Positions 12,388 to 23,937 are shown, numbered from the stretch's first letter. The stretch: DNA of 64,000 nt from Melolontha melolontha (GCA_935421215.2 OW285240.1:35435048-35499047); one strand, 5' to 3'. Program-made: numbers and translations. Notes: generated by a model from the letters alone, not told the origin.

Positions 12388-12427
12388 CTCTTTGATAATG
12401 ACTGAAAAGTCGAAACATATGTTAGAG
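12388..12427 (+). ncRNA. Degenerate hammerhead-like motif (element B, right)
   Basis: Mirror of 11874-11913, with the same TTGATAA core, the same stem II with its GAAA loop, and the same self-complementary octamer. The two substitutions are shared by both arms, so they predate the palindrome or arose with it. Confidence 0.5.
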
Positions 12428-12494
12428 ATTTAATAAATATATTTTGTGAAACAATATACCGAATGTTTTCTTTAGTGAATTATTGTTCCTTATT

Positions 12495-12930
12495 GTAAGA
12501 ACGAAACCAGTGAAATTGGAAAGTACTATAAAGTTCACTATATATTTGGTTTACCATTTTTAAATCCATCGGAAGTAGGCGATTGCTTTGCTTTCGATTT
12601 TTCGGAAATACAACCTCAATATGAACGTTCATTACGATTATTTGGTTGACAATTATATTTCAGAAGAAGCCGTGTATCCACTTAGTTTGTGGGCAGAACT
12701 CAGCGATAGCATAGATAAAAGCACAAGCGCTTGCGAATCTTTCCACGCTAAATTTAATGCCAGTTTTTCATTTTATTGAAATTTTGAAGCAGTTTCAGAG
12801 ACTTATATAAAAATTCAAAGTTTATTTGAATGTGCAAGAATACGGGATACAGTCGTGCGTAGGCGTAAGCAGTGCGTTACTAGCAAAATCGATGAGTATA
12901 AAAATGGATCTGTTTCGAGATTTGATTTAG
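12495..12930 (+). pseudogene. MULE-type transposase fragment
   Basis: Near 12540-12600 the frame gives IFGLPFLNPSEVGDCFAFDF. It continues, after a frame change, as DYLVDNYISEEAVYPLSLWA and then STSACESFHAKFNASFSFYH near 12640-12775. This Cys-Glu-Ser-Phe-His block is typical of the C-terminal region of MULE transposases common in hemipteran and other insect genomes. Upstream catalytic regions are missing because the element starts abruptly at the edge of element B. A stop follows at 12777 and weaker similarity continues to about 12930. Confidence 0.65.
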
Positions 12931-13335
12931 TTAAATGTATAGCTTATTTTTATAAACGTTAAATGTAAATGTTAATATGTATTAGTGCTTGTAGAAAACA
13001 CAAGCAGGCATTTCTTTTCCATTCTTAATTAATAAAATATGTTTTGTGGCAATTACTGAGTTTTTCATTTCTTGCATAAATAAATATGTTATCTATAGAT
13101 TTTAAATAAGTATATGGGTGATTCATACTGCGATAAAGTCGGGGACGAATTTACGAAGCTATTTTTGTGGACATACTCTTCTCGGGGACAAGTTTATGTT
13201 TTCAGATAGGAATTTAACTAATTACTTAATTTAATTTCTGGGGACGAGTCTAAGTACGTCCCGGTATAACAGCCTTTGTTAAATTTATTCATTTAAAAAC
13301 TGTTTAGACGTTAATAGAAATGTAGATTTAGATTA
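12931..13335. other. Gene-free stretch
   Basis: Nothing recognised beyond a possible 3' UTR of the MULE fragment. Confidence 0.4.
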
Positions 13336-13800
13336 TTAAAACAAATTTCCCCAATATGTCATTTTCCAGCTCTTCGCAGAGGTTTTGCCAGTGTCTTGCC
13401 TTTGATCTGCAAATAAGATCCCTAAGATTCTTATTTGATTTTTTATTTCTTCCCTGATTTCGTTGTCTTCAGGTTCATCGCTACCTCTATTACTCCTTGT
13501 CAACGACCTTCTACAATGAATACATTTGGCTCTCTGAAGCACTATTTCGCTAGTACACCAATAAGGTACCAAAGGTTTCTGCTTAGCGCTTCTGCGTATC
13601 TTGCTAGCTCTACAAGCCTCGCTCAGCAATTACGTACAATTCTTCATTTCACACTGCCAGTACTTGTGGCTTCCACTCTCCACTCTAGGATGGTTCTGAA
13701 ACAATCTCACTCGAATACCACTTTCTCTCTCAGTACTCCTTTATTAATTTGGAATCCCAATGGAATCCATTGATGCAAACGCAAACCTAGAAGGATGAAT
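13336..13800 (-). pseudogene. LINE fragment, endonuclease-RT linker region
   Basis: The minus frame at 13336-13629 reads PYWCTSEIVLQRAKCIHCRR with SLTRSNR further on. This matches the linker between endonuclease and RT of R1/I-group LINEs, where YWWT.EI is followed by a basic helix. Further left-reading sequence to about 13800 continues with stops. No RT or EN core motif is present. It is an internal scrap. Confidence 0.6.
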
Positions 13801-13949
13801 TTGCCAATAAAGAATTTTCTAGCGTTTTTCCTGTCAAACCGAGACCCCAATATGAAAAAAAATTTTAACAGCAAAAGAAAACTTTTTTAATGGTTAAAAA
13901 ATGACACACTTTGCATACTGAGATTCGACAAAAAAACGTGACTCTTTTT

Positions 13950-14194
13950 GAAAAATTGGAGAAAAAATAATGTAAAGGCTGTACTGCGGTCACCGTGATC
14001 GCTTCAAGAGTGTAATGCGTGTTTATTTGAAAACAAATATGAATGCATCGACACTGTTCTAGATACATACTAAATATGATGCCATTTGAAGTTATAGGAA
14101 TACTATGTGGCCAAAGAGAAAAGTGAGAGGGGTTTTTCAACAACAAAATATTACTGGTGGTCACTATGACCGCGCTACGGTGCTAAAGGGTTAA
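13950..14194. mobile_element. piggyBac-like terminal fragment ending GGG-TTAA
   Basis: The segment ends in gctaaaggg followed by ttaa at 14191-14194, the terminus and target sequence type of piggyBac elements. Just inside are two related GC-rich blocks, gcggtcaccgtgatcgc near 13985 and ggtcactatgaccgcgc near 14159, that look like subterminal repeats in opposite orientation. I found no matching TTAA-CCC end nearby, so this is either one end or a MITE whose other end has drifted. Confidence 0.4.
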
Positions 14195-14678
14195 GTTTCC
14201 AATTAACAAAAACTTTGAGCGATACGTGTAATTACATACTATAAAAAAATTTTATCGGTTCAACTTTATAATTTTGTATTTTGTATAAGGATTAGGGACA
14301 GAACACGAGAGGCCGATGACTAGAGAACGGATGCAATTTCCATAAAACACAATCGGCAATTGGAATTGTGTATAACGTCGCTCAGTACATCCCGGCGTAA
14401 TTAAATGAAGTATTTGTTTGACTTACTCGGCCACCTGGTCTGGCAGCGATAACAATGGACAAGCCAGCTATTGCATTCGGAGAATATAGTGTTTTCAGTG
14501 GTGTCGTGTACGTAGATAAAGTAAATAAGTTTATCGTATTTCGTAAGAGAAATAGCACGTACATTCCTTTTCTTTTCATTTAAGCAACATCTTCCAATTA
14601 TTTTCTCGTAAGTGTGCATAAAATTTCGTTATTTAATTTCGTTTATTTGGATATAGAATATTCTTACTTTTTCAGACA

Positions 14679-16096
14679 ATGGAAGAGCGTCGAGAATGGC
14701 ATTGTGAAACAATGGCGAGTTGGATTGAGGGCCATACTGATTGTGTGTACATTGCCAGTGATTCCGAAATTTATTGTGAAGTGTGTAAAACGTCATTGAA
14801 AAATTGCAATAAATCAACCGTAAAACGTCACGTAGGATCGTTAAAGCACGAAAAAAAAAATTGAACCCGTTGGAATCTGACAATTTTAACGAAAAACTCT
14901 GTGAAACTTTTATGGCAGCTAATATTCCATTATTTAAATTGAACAATCCAATTTTGAAGACATTTCTGAAAAAATATACTGGTAGAAATGTTCCTGATGA
15001 ATCAACTTTACGCAAATATTATGTTTCTAGGTGCTATACGAGAACAGTAGAATGCATTAGAAGCCATCTTTTAAATCAATACATATGGATAAGCGCCGAC
15101 GAAACGGTGGATATGTTAGGACGCTGTGTGGTAAATGTTGTAGCTTGTGTACTACATCCAACTATTCCCTATATGTAATAGCAACAAGTGTTATAAATAT
15201 AGTTGATGCGGAAACAGTTGCTGAAACCATTAAGGAGGATATGCAAAAAATGCTTCATTCGGACGCCACGTACAAAGAAAAAATACTTTTATTTGTCAGT
15301 GATAGTGCTGCGTACATGTTAAAAACAGGCAGACTATTGAAGAAAACATATCCTAATATGCTGCATATTACTTGTGTAGCACATGCTCTCCACAGAATCT
15401 GTGAATATATCAGAGACACTTTTCCGGAAGTTGATAGACTTGTATCAGCTTTTAAAAAAGTTTTCAGAAAAGCACCATTGAGAGTAGCTCCTTTCAGGGA
15501 AAAATTTCCATCTATGTCACTGCCTCCCACTCCAGTAATAACTAGATGGGGAACATGACTGGAAGCTACTAGTTATTATGCTGAGAATTTCGATAGTCTA
15601 AAACATTTCGTAACACTGCTAAAGGAGGATGTTAGAAGTATTGGTGAGTGCAAGGAGCTCACACAAATCCTAAATTTAAAAAATCAGTTGTACTTTCATC
15701 ACGAACACTTTGGAAAATTGCCAAAACTAATCACTTATTTTGAAAATCGAAATCTCAAATTAAATGACGGATTAACAACATTGATGTGGCTGTTAATAAT
15801 TTGAAAACTTTTCCTAGTGACTTCAGATGTGGCCTTTGGCAAAAGTTTGAAGCAATTGTTAATAGAAATTCAGATTTAATTACATTGCAGCAATTATGTA
15901 TGGAGACAATTCCACAAAATCTAACGGCTAAATATGAAGAAATAAAAGAATATTTCCAGTATCCACCTATAACCAGTTGCGATGTAGAAAGGACGTTTTC
16001 TATTTATAAGGATGTACTTAATTCAAAGAGAACAAAATTGACAGAAGAAAACCTTGAGAAACTATTGCTAGTCAATATACTCCTTTACTCAACTTG
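14679..16096 (+). pseudogene. hAT transposase, CGGBP1-like, with zinc finger
   Basis: The start at 14679 opens a frame with a C2H2-type finger near residues 29-56 (CEVCKTSL then VKRHVGSLKH). A frameshift at the A-run near 14855 leads into the second frame, which contains WISADETVDMLGR with the first catalytic Asp. A further shift near 15175 leads to LFVSDSAAYM, the second catalytic Asp block, then CVAHALHRICEYI and PPTPVITRWGT. A stop follows at 15556. The C-terminal frame (15786-16096) carries the hAT dimerisation block SCDVERTFSIYKDVLNSKR. At least four lesions are visible, yet the domain order is complete, so decay is moderate. Confidence 0.85.
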
Positions 16097-16129
16097 AACG
16101 ACAAAATGAACAAATAAAAATGTTCCAAT

Positions 16130-16545
16130 TATAGAAATAAAATTAAAAACTTTAAAAATACAACTTTTCAACAAATACATATGTATTTCGTAATTTTATA
16201 GATCACCACCCGTTTGTTTTCCAATTATATAAATAAAATTAATTAATAAATATGTATTTCGTAACTATTAAGATAAAATAAAACAAATTTTATGAATTTG
16301 TTTTATTTTATCTTAATAGTTATAATGGAATTTCATCAAGTAAAGGCCGAAACAATAATATTTGTATTTCGTAATTTTAGATAGATAGATCACCACCCGT
16401 ATGTTTTCCAATTATATAAATAAAATTAAAAACTTTATAAATACAACTTTTCAACAAATAAATATGTATTTCGTAATTTTATAGATCACCACCCGTTCGT
16501 TTTCCAATTATATAAATAAAATTAAATATTTTAGAAATACAGCCT
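16130..16545. repeat. Subterminal direct repeats with a 25-bp-arm hairpin
   Basis: A unit of roughly 100 bp containing atagatcaccacccgt and ttccaattatataaataaaa is repeated about three to four times with gaps. Between two copies lies a perfect hairpin, with arms 16263-16287 and 16297-16321 around a 9-base loop. A further copy of the unit lies inverted at about 16675-16745, next to the second hAT copy. Confidence 0.75.
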
Positions 16546-16674
16546 TTCGCCAGTACTGCACTGGGCTTTGCGTCATGTGGTAAGCGTGTCCGTTCTCTAC
16601 CGATAACTCATCACCCATGGGCGTACTATTTAAAATTTATAAAGAGTTTTTTTAAAGTATTTTTAAAGAGTTTT

Positions 16675-17330
16675 TAATTTTATTTATATAATTGGAAAAC
16701 AAACGGTTGGTGATCTATAAAATACGAAATACATTTTTATTTGTTCATTTTGTAGTTCAAGTTGAGTAAAGGAGTATTAATATTAACTAGCAATACTGCA
16801 TCAAGGTCCTCTTCTGTAAAATTTGTTCCCTTTGAATGAAATACATCCTTGTAGATATAAAACATACTGGAAATATTCTTTTATTTCAGCGTATTTAGCA
16901 GTTAGATTTTGAGGCATTGTCGCTTTAAACAATTGCTGCACTGTTATTAAATCTGAATTTCTATTAAAAACTGCATTTAACTTTTTCCAAAAGGCCACAT
17001 CCGAAGTTACTTGGAATATTTTTCAAATTATTAATATAATTTAATTTGAGATTTGGATTTTCAAAATAAGTAATTAGTTTTGGCAAATTCCAAAGTGTTC
17101 CTGAAGAAATTACAACTGATTTTTTAAATTTGGAATTTGTATTAGTTCCTTGCACTCAGAAATACTCCGATCATCGTCATTTAAACATGTCACGAAATTT
17201 TCTAAACTATCGAAATTCTCTGGCGTTAGTTGTCGAGTCTCACTTCCAGCCAAATCATTAATAAACGCTCTTGCGGAAGCTGAGACTTTTAAAACTAGTC
17301 TCTATTTGGACTAACGTACGATATTGATCT
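16675..17330 (-). pseudogene. Second hAT copy, inverted, C-terminal half only
   Basis: Minus-strand frames give NFDSLENFVTCLNDDDRS near 17170-17230, PKLITYFENPNLKLNYINN near 17030-17090 and FNRNSDLITVQQL near 16920-16975. These are close relatives of the transposase at 14679-16096. The dimerisation block is degraded near 16800-16850. It lies tail-to-tail with the first copy, with the repeat-rich termini facing each other near 16620. Confidence 0.75.
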
Positions 17331-17559
17331 AATTTAACTATCTAATATGCATTAAAATCTAAGAGATCGCACATTGGCATTCCTTAGTTTTCTTCTGCGC
17401 ACTTGCACCTACATTGCTTCTGTACTTGCACTATTCGCTTAACTAACACAAATGGTCTTCTTGAGTCGGAGCTCTATATTTGTATTGTCCAGGATTAGCT
17501 ATATCTCGACGTTTACGTGCTGGTTTAGACTTTCTTTATTAAGTACTTTCCAATGTCAC

Positions 17560-18780
17560 TAATCACAGAGTTCACTACAAGTTCCTTGTGGAGCTCTCTG
17601 TCTATTACGAAAGAGAATATAACGAAGAAAACATAACCGTTGTTGAAGAAAGGAGTGTTGTTCCATCACGATAATGCGCCTTCTCATTCGCCCGCTGTTA
17701 TTACAGGAAATTTTCCGAACTGCGTTAACAATTGCAGCCTCGTCCGCCATAAGTTGGGAAGCTGACTGCGTAAAAAAATCAACATAATAACTTATAGGCA
17801 GCTATTAAGGCCATTATGAATGCATCTACCAGGTTTAAAATGGTGAAATTTTGTAAACAGGTCCTCAATAGATTGGCACAAGACAATACTGTGTCGCTGA
17901 TATGGGCATGAGGGAATTAAAGGCAATGAGATCAAGGATGAGGTCACGGAAGGTACTAATAGGAACTTTACAGGACCAGAACCCGTTACGTGGAATCGCT
18001 AAGGATTCTGTTAGAAGGGAGATATGGTTATGGTTAGAAAGAGAACATAAAAAGAAATGGAGGCTAACGGAAGGTCAACTTCATATTAAAACACTACTAA
18101 GGGAGATGAACCCTAGATTTTCAGCCAACCTGACTCGTAGTAATAAAAAAAAATTAAAATTATTACCGGGTTAATAACCGGACATCGTCCTTTAAGGAAG
18201 CATCTATAGTATGGGGCTTGATTAGCGAGCCCCGGTATAGGAAATGTGAAAAATAGGAGTAAACTAATCTAGATCTAATATTCACTTGTGAGGAACTGAT
18301 GGAACTCAGACAGAAACACTTCGGAAGAGATCTATTGGATCCTACGAGAGTACTCAAATTTCCCCTGAGGATGATAGTGGCTTTTATCGAGGGCACAATA
18401 CTAACAAAGTGGAACTGAGGGTGGTACAAAGAGCACTGTGCTCATGTGCCTGAACCTGCTGGCGCCTATTCCAAAAATTACAAGCAGAAGAAGATCTGTC
18501 AAATTCGCAAGACCTGGGTCCCTGTGATTTCTTTTTATTTCCAAATTTTAAAAAAAATGGCACTGTGGAAAAAGATTTCGAACAAATGAAAATGTGACAA
18601 CCGCCACAAATGCATATTTTGCAGACTTGCCAAAAGATTACTTTTTGGATGGTTTGAGAATATTGGAAACTCGCTGGGCAAAATGTGTAGACTTGCTAAG
18701 GAATTATGTCGAAAAATAAAATATAATGTTTGTCTTAAAATAATTATTTCATTGAAAATTCACTCTTCCGCCAAACCGCC
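17560..18780 (+). pseudogene. mariner transposase split by a LINE insertion
   Basis: The left part (about 17560-17755) reads LLKKGVLFHHDNAPSHSPAV in the plus strand, the second catalytic block. It breaks in the middle of the HPPYSPDL motif. The right part (about 18508-18780) resumes with DLGPCDFFLFPNFKK, which keeps the third Asp, and continues with the C-terminal helix in shifting frames. The two parts join into one motif if the inserted 0.75 kb is removed. The 3' flank cgccaaaccgccct near 18770 resembles the end of the related copy at 41.2-42.2 kb. Everything before the second block is missing or unreadable. Confidence 0.75.
17756..18507 (+). pseudogene. LINE 3' fragment (RNase H end and C-terminal zinc knuckle region)
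   Basis: The frame starts inside the RNase H domain (NIITYRQ in one frame, AIMNASTRFKMVKFCKQ in another, then LAQDNTVSLIWA). It corresponds to NIITDSQAAIKAIMN of the larger LINE at 50.0-53.9 kb. Frame 17902-18174 continues with the basic post-RNase H region (VRREIWLWLEREHKKKWRLT). Near 18230-18330 is a Cys/Glu-rich stretch (KCEKE then IFTCEELMELRQKHFG), resembling the C-terminal CCHC region. It is a 5'-truncated insertion into the mariner copy and supplies the 3' end that the larger copy lacks. Confidence 0.7.
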
Positions 18781-18789
18781 CTTGTATAT

Positions 18790-19964
18790 CGTATAGAGAT
18801 TTAAGTAAGATGGGGTGTCTCGAAAAAATACAAGAATCAATCAATGAAATCCTATTAATGCTTGACAGTTCTTTTCTTCGACGTTCTTTGTTCTATAACG
18901 TTTCCTCATATTATGTTGATGTTCTCCAATAATTTCTCTTGTGAGATAGTGTTCGAATGTATTATTGGATTATTATTTACGAAATAAATCATCGATTGTT
19001 TCTCAAGTAAATATCTTTGGTCATTCATTTATCTCGTAAGCGAGATTTACGCCTAACTATGTTATTTTTACTAATATTATTTCTAAATGGACAAAAGATA
19101 TTTTAACATTTCACTTTTTATTTATATGATTGTACATATCTTCCTTTCTGTCACTCTTTTAGCAGTTACAATTTCGACAAGATAGATATGCAATTTGGTT
19201 CTTTGTTATTACATAGTAATTTTGAAAACTATTGTGGAGAATATAGAAAATGCCGATCTCTCGATTTAGTTCACCCGGTTTTAAATTCTAAATTTAAAGG
19301 AAGAGAATTGGGGTTCGTTGCATAGGAATGTCCTAATTTCCATTCCAGACGTTGACTAAATTTACCAAAAATTATTCTCTCGTAATTTAGGAAGATTTCT
19401 TTCCCATAATGTGTACATGTTACAATCTCGAAAGCTCTGTATATTACTTGTGTGCTCTATATTTTCTTATCTTCCGACTAACATTGATTTTTATGTGATA
19501 TTTCAACTGAAAAATAAAAGTAAATTACTATTGTATTTACTTACACAAAATAAATAATTATTTTTCTTTTTTTTGTATTCTTTCTGCGTAATTTAAGATA
19601 TCGCGTGGCTTAAATTTTCAAACGAATTCATGTTAATACTTTGTTTATTTACATTGCCATATATGTTTATTTATAAATATATAAATATGTATTTTCCGTG
19701 TTCTTTTTTCTGACGCATTATTGAACATGAAATAATTCAGGTTTCGATGGCGCAGGTGGCTATTGTGTAGTGATTGGACGCGCTCGACTGATTTATTAAA
19801 TAGAAATTTAGACGCCGTGGTTTTATTTTTTGTTTTGTGTATTAATTGATTGTACGGAAAGCTACTTTTTGAAACTCTACATTAAAATTCAATAATATCA
19901 ATTATTGAATTTTAATATGCTGTGTATGAGACTTTTTATATTTTGGAAATAAAGAACAGAAAGT
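18790..19964. other. Gene-free AT-rich stretch
   Basis: No coding motif was found. A perfect 15-bp-arm hairpin lies at 19881-19916 (6-base loop) just outside the next mariner copy. A weakly tRNA-like stretch near 19755-19790 is discussed under rejected items. Confidence 0.5.
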
Positions 19965-20960
19965 AAAATTAATCATCGTACATGGTTTTATTGTTTTTCA
20001 AAATATTCTCCATTATGATCAATACACTTTTATATGCGCTGGTACCAATTATCGAAGCACTTCTTCGACTCCGATTGAGGTACTTCCAAAACATGCATTT
20101 TGAAAGCATCAAGAGCTTCTTCAGGCGTCGAAAAACGTAGACCTCGTAATTTATTTTTGACTTTCGGTAATAGAAAGATATCATTGGGTGTCAAATCAGG
20201 GCTGCACGGCGGATGGTCCACCAATTCCACTTTTTCAGTTGTCAAAAACTCTTGTTTGAACCGATATGTGAGAGCTCGCATTGTCTTAGTGAAGAATAAT
20301 CCGTCTTCGGCGGTTGATTTCCCTTATTTTTCCGAATACATCCGGCAAGCAACTGCTTATGTATCATTCAAAATTGACCGTCCGACATTGCACTAATGGT
20401 ACAGTTGCACATGTCCGGTTCTTCCTAAGAAACAAGCGACCATTTACTTCCAAGTGCTTCGTGTGCGAACAACTTTTGTTGGATTTGGTTCATCTTGAAA
20501 CACCCATACAGTCGACTGCTGTTTACTTTCGGGCTCATAAGTGTAGAATCATGATTCGTCACATGTTACGATGTCATAGACGTGTTTTGAAGTATTAAAA
20601 TCGCATTTTTTTAGCATTTCTTTCGACACGAGCCTTTTTTTGAGCGATAGTCAAATTATGTGGGATCCAATACGAACAAATTTTCTTGGCGGCCAGATAT
20701 TCATGCAAAACTGAATGTATGCTAGTCGCACTAATGCCAAAGGATACCTCCATCTCACGATAAGTCACATGGCGATCTTGAAATATCAGTTCACGCACAG
20801 CAGCAACCAATGTTTTTCGGAACAACAACCAATTTTCGACGACCTTGACGAAATTCATAAGTAAGCGAAGCACGACCACGACATAATTCAGTATACTACC
20901 GATATACGCTACTTGTTGATGGTGATAGGACATCCATTTCTACATATTCAATGTAACACT
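19965..20960 (-). pseudogene. mariner transposase relic (DD34D)
   Basis: The minus frame at 20595-20933 carries the helix-turn-helix part (AAVRELIFQDRHVTYREME, SIHSVLHEYLAAKKICS, IPHNLTIAQKKARV). The middle is frameshifted. The second catalytic block reads ILH, stop, DNASSH near 20270-20295. The frame at 20030-20281 holds VELVDHPPCSPDLTPNDIFL, with the third Asp, and the tail KKCFDNWYQRI. The central block with the first catalytic Asp was not recovered. Sequence and spacing match one insect mariner lineage that differs from the copies at 8.2, 17.6 and 41.2 kb. Confidence 0.85.
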
Positions 20961-21999
20961 TATTTGACGAAACACGTCCTCATTAATTGTTGCACTTTTC
21001 GCATTCTTGTTTAATTGAGTAATTAGGTTAATATAACCTTAATTAAGTAGGTAAAGACATGATACATAAGCTGAGGACAGAAGAGAATGAATCTAATCAA
21101 ATCAATCTTGTACATGCGAAGATAGTAATATGTAATGTTATTGTTAAGTATTTATTAAACGTTGTTTTTATATTGTCTCCGAGTGTATTGTTTATTACAC
21201 CAATAAAGCTGGCTTCTGATGAGCCTGCGTCGGAGATGAAGCTGTAACGAGGACCACGGGGCATCACATGGCGAACCTGCCAGCAATTTCTGACATCGTG
21301 ATGTCCCCTAGACCTCACTGCGTCTACATCTCCGAGGTGTGTTTGTTCGAAATAATACACTTAAGAACAATATAATAATATTTAATAACACCAACAATAA
21401 GTTACATAATGAGAGATTAACAAGAACGTGTTTGACACATTGTCTTTGTTGTGTAAATAAGTGGACCTAGTATTCCACTTAACCTATTAACCTAGTTAAT
21501 ATTACGCATTTTCGCAGAGATGCAATATTTACCGAGGACGCAAATTAATAGAAACGTGTTTGATTACACAATTGAATACATGAAGTAATGAATGTCGTAC
21601 CTATTGAGTTATTACACGTAGCCAAAAGTCGAACTAAGTTCATTGATGCACTATTGTTGTGATAATCTTTGTCGAAAATTGTAAAAAATAACCGGACAAA
21701 AATGTTCACGAGTTAATTTCATCTTTAGGCCCATACGAATTTTTTAAGTCATTGTAAATAACACAAATAGCACCTATACGTCAAAGCATTCTGAGTAAGT
21801 AGTCTGTAAAGATATAGGCTATCAGATGGCAGGATCCCCTATTCCCAAAATATAGAAGTCATCCCTCGTATTAATGATTCTAATTTAATTATTTAAAGTG
21901 TTCAGTATATTGTATATGTTGATTATTTTTTGTTGACATTTTCTGCTAATGAAGCTAATATTTTTGGTAAATGTAAAATCATTATAATTAATGCAGAAA
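20961..21999. other. Gene-free stretch with one GC-richer patch
   Basis: About 21180-21340 is GC-richer and open on both strands (plus frame 21059-21247, minus frame 21097-21360). Neither protein is recognisable. The rest is AT-rich without motifs. Confidence 0.35.
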
Positions 22000-22460
22000 A
22001 CATTATATAGGTACTTCTATTAATACGAGTGTTCTCCTCCACAGTCAATGCATTTTTGCACCCGTGAAAATCAATCATAAAAACATTTTCTCCAATCTTC
22101 TGGACGTAGTGTGTTTATTTTTTATTAAAGGCATCAACCGCTTCTTCGGTCGATGTAAAACGTAAACTCCTTTAACCGCGGAAATAAGAATTCATTAGGT
22201 GCCAGGTCTGGATTGTATGATGAATGACCCATTATTTTTGTTTTGGGCATTCGAATACTCAGTTGTTCAAGTGGCAGTGTGGGCCCGAACAATATCTTGA
22301 TGCAAGATGATCCTTCCTCTTGGACGTTTTTCGCGAACATTTTGGAGAACTTACGACAAACGAACTGTAGTGTACCATTCTGAATTAACAGTACGTCTAT
22401 CCTCCAGTGTTACAGTACAAACATACCCAGTAATTCCAAAAATTGTGGCGACCATCTTCT
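22000..22460 (-). pseudogene. mariner transposase C-terminal relic
   Basis: The minus frame at 22134-22340 reads ILFGPTLPLEQLSIRMPKTK then IMGHSSYNPDLAPNEFLFPR, a decayed HPPYSPDLAPNDFFLFP block in which the third Asp is Glu. It is followed in other frames by EDWRKCFYD near 22090, the conserved C-terminal helix. Related in sequence to the copy at 20.0-20.9 kb. Confidence 0.7.
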
Positions 22461-22479
22461 TGCTTTGGCTTTTTTCACG

Positions 22480-22740
22480 AACCACTTTTGCTGGAGCGTC
22501 ACTGGGAATCTCTGTGACCCAGATCTGGCTTCCAGTGATTTCTATTTATATTCAAATTAAAAAGAAATGGCTCGGTGAGATTTCGGATGATACTCGAGGC
22601 AAATGCGTATTTTACGATTAGTTTTTGGATGTTTTGAAAAAAATGGAAAGTCGGCTAAGTGTATAGTCTTGCAAGGGGATTATGTCGAAAAATAGAATAT
22701 ATTTTTTGTCGAATATGAAATATTTAACGAAGAATCCCGC
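22480..22740 (+). pseudogene. mariner transposase C-terminal fragment of another lineage
   Basis: Plus-strand frames give CDPDLASSDFYLYSN near 22505-22550. The tail ends AKCIVLQGDYVEK near 22655-22695, matching the C-terminus of the lineage at 17.6 and 41.2 kb. It abuts the opposite-strand mariner relic, so two different mariner ends meet here. Confidence 0.6.
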
Positions 22741-23876
22741 TTTTGTTTAGGATCAGGAAAAGATAAGAGGGATGATGGACGGAATGATCTAAAATTTTCT
22801 TTGAAAAGGAATTTTATGCAGTTGCGGTTATGCTATGAAAAGCTATTATATATATATCAGTAGGTCTCTTCTAATGATTCAATTGATTTAAGTATGCTTA
22901 AATCAATTTATTGTCATGGCGAGCAATACTCCGGATCGCTCTCGTATTGAACCTGCCTGAGAGACTACCGGTAGGAGACTATTAAATTTGTCGCATTTCT
23001 TTCCGACTGTGGCGGGAATCTGTCATGTCGTTCAGGTACCCTAGAATGAGATTTCCCAAGCGGCTGTAGATCACTTCATCAAAAGCATGCCATGTCGCGC
23101 TATCTCCGTATGAATGTATAGCACATTGTGGCGAACAAACACATTATTAAATTTGGTTTATGTCCTGATTATCAGGTCCTAATCAACTACTTCCTATATT
23201 CTCTTGAATATGTATGCCAAAAATTATCAAGATAAAAACATATGTGTTTTCACATTTCTGTGTTGCATAGCACAAGGATCGGTCAAATTGAAATCAGGCT
23301 TTTTTATATTTCCCAAACCAGCAATACTAGATGACTGTAAGTAATAGAGGTTATAATAGAAGTTATAGTGCGATGACATAAATAAAACCATTAAGGATCT
23401 ATTGTGCTAATCCGTCTATTATCCTGCGATAGTAAACACAAATTTTAATACCTGGAATCTCTCTGGGCAGACTTAAGGGTATTAAAAAAATAAAGTAATT
23501 AATATAAATTTATAACTTTAATATTTTAATACTGTGTACTTACTTATATGTTATAGTTAAATAAGTTTAATTAAATAAGGTTTTCAATTCAGTTTTTTTC
23601 TCCCATTGTTTACATGTTTGTTTAATTTGTAAATGAATTGTCATACAATTTACAGAATAAATTAGCGTACAAAATGTATTCTTGTATTTCACAGCGTAGG
23701 TGACGTTTTGTATAAATATACATTCATATTATAATACACGTGTACTTTTATTATTTATAATCAACTGTTGATGATACGGGCCTGTAGCGTGCTTCTCATA
23801 TCGATTACTTTTATTACACACCACCTGTTGTATTCAAGCAATTGTGGAGGCTTGCGGTCGCACTATAACTTGAAAC

Positions 23877-23878
<2 letters not shown>

Positions 23879-23932
<54 letters not shown>
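23879..23932. repeat. (AT)n microsatellite
   Basis: About 27 uninterrupted AT units followed by a short atacatacat. Confidence 0.95.

Positions 23933-23937
<5 letters not shown>

Larger units (their letters stand above)
11774..12482. mobile_element. Palindromic Penelope-type element B (ORF tail plus ribozymes)
   Basis: Left arm about 11820-12140 is repeated as reverse complement at about 12160-12475. The outer direct repeat ttgttccttatt lies at 11762-11773 and 12483-12494; the match continues to 16 bp with one mismatch. Each arm carries the C-terminal tail of a Penelope-like protein and an outward-reading hammerhead-like motif whose core is TTGATAA. The arrangement is the same as in elements A, E, F and the GIY-YIG element. 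Confidence 0.75.
14305..16615 (+). mobile_element. hAT element with CGGBP1-like transposase, decayed
   Basis: It contains the transposase at 14679-16096 and AT-rich subterminal repeats at 16130-16545. A short possible terminal inverted repeat, tagagaacgg at 14321-14330 and its complement at 16590-16599, marks approximate ends. Flanking 8-bp duplications were not established, so the boundaries are tentative. Confidence 0.55.

Noticed and set aside
19755..19795. tRNA or tRNA-derived SINE head (A-box-like gtagtgattgg)
   Set aside because: No B box at the expected distance, no cloverleaf pairing and no SINE tail.
21197..21240. Hammerhead-like ctgatgagcctgcgtcgg
   Set aside because: CTGATGA is present, but GAAA is missing (gatgaagc instead) and no stem I partner follows.
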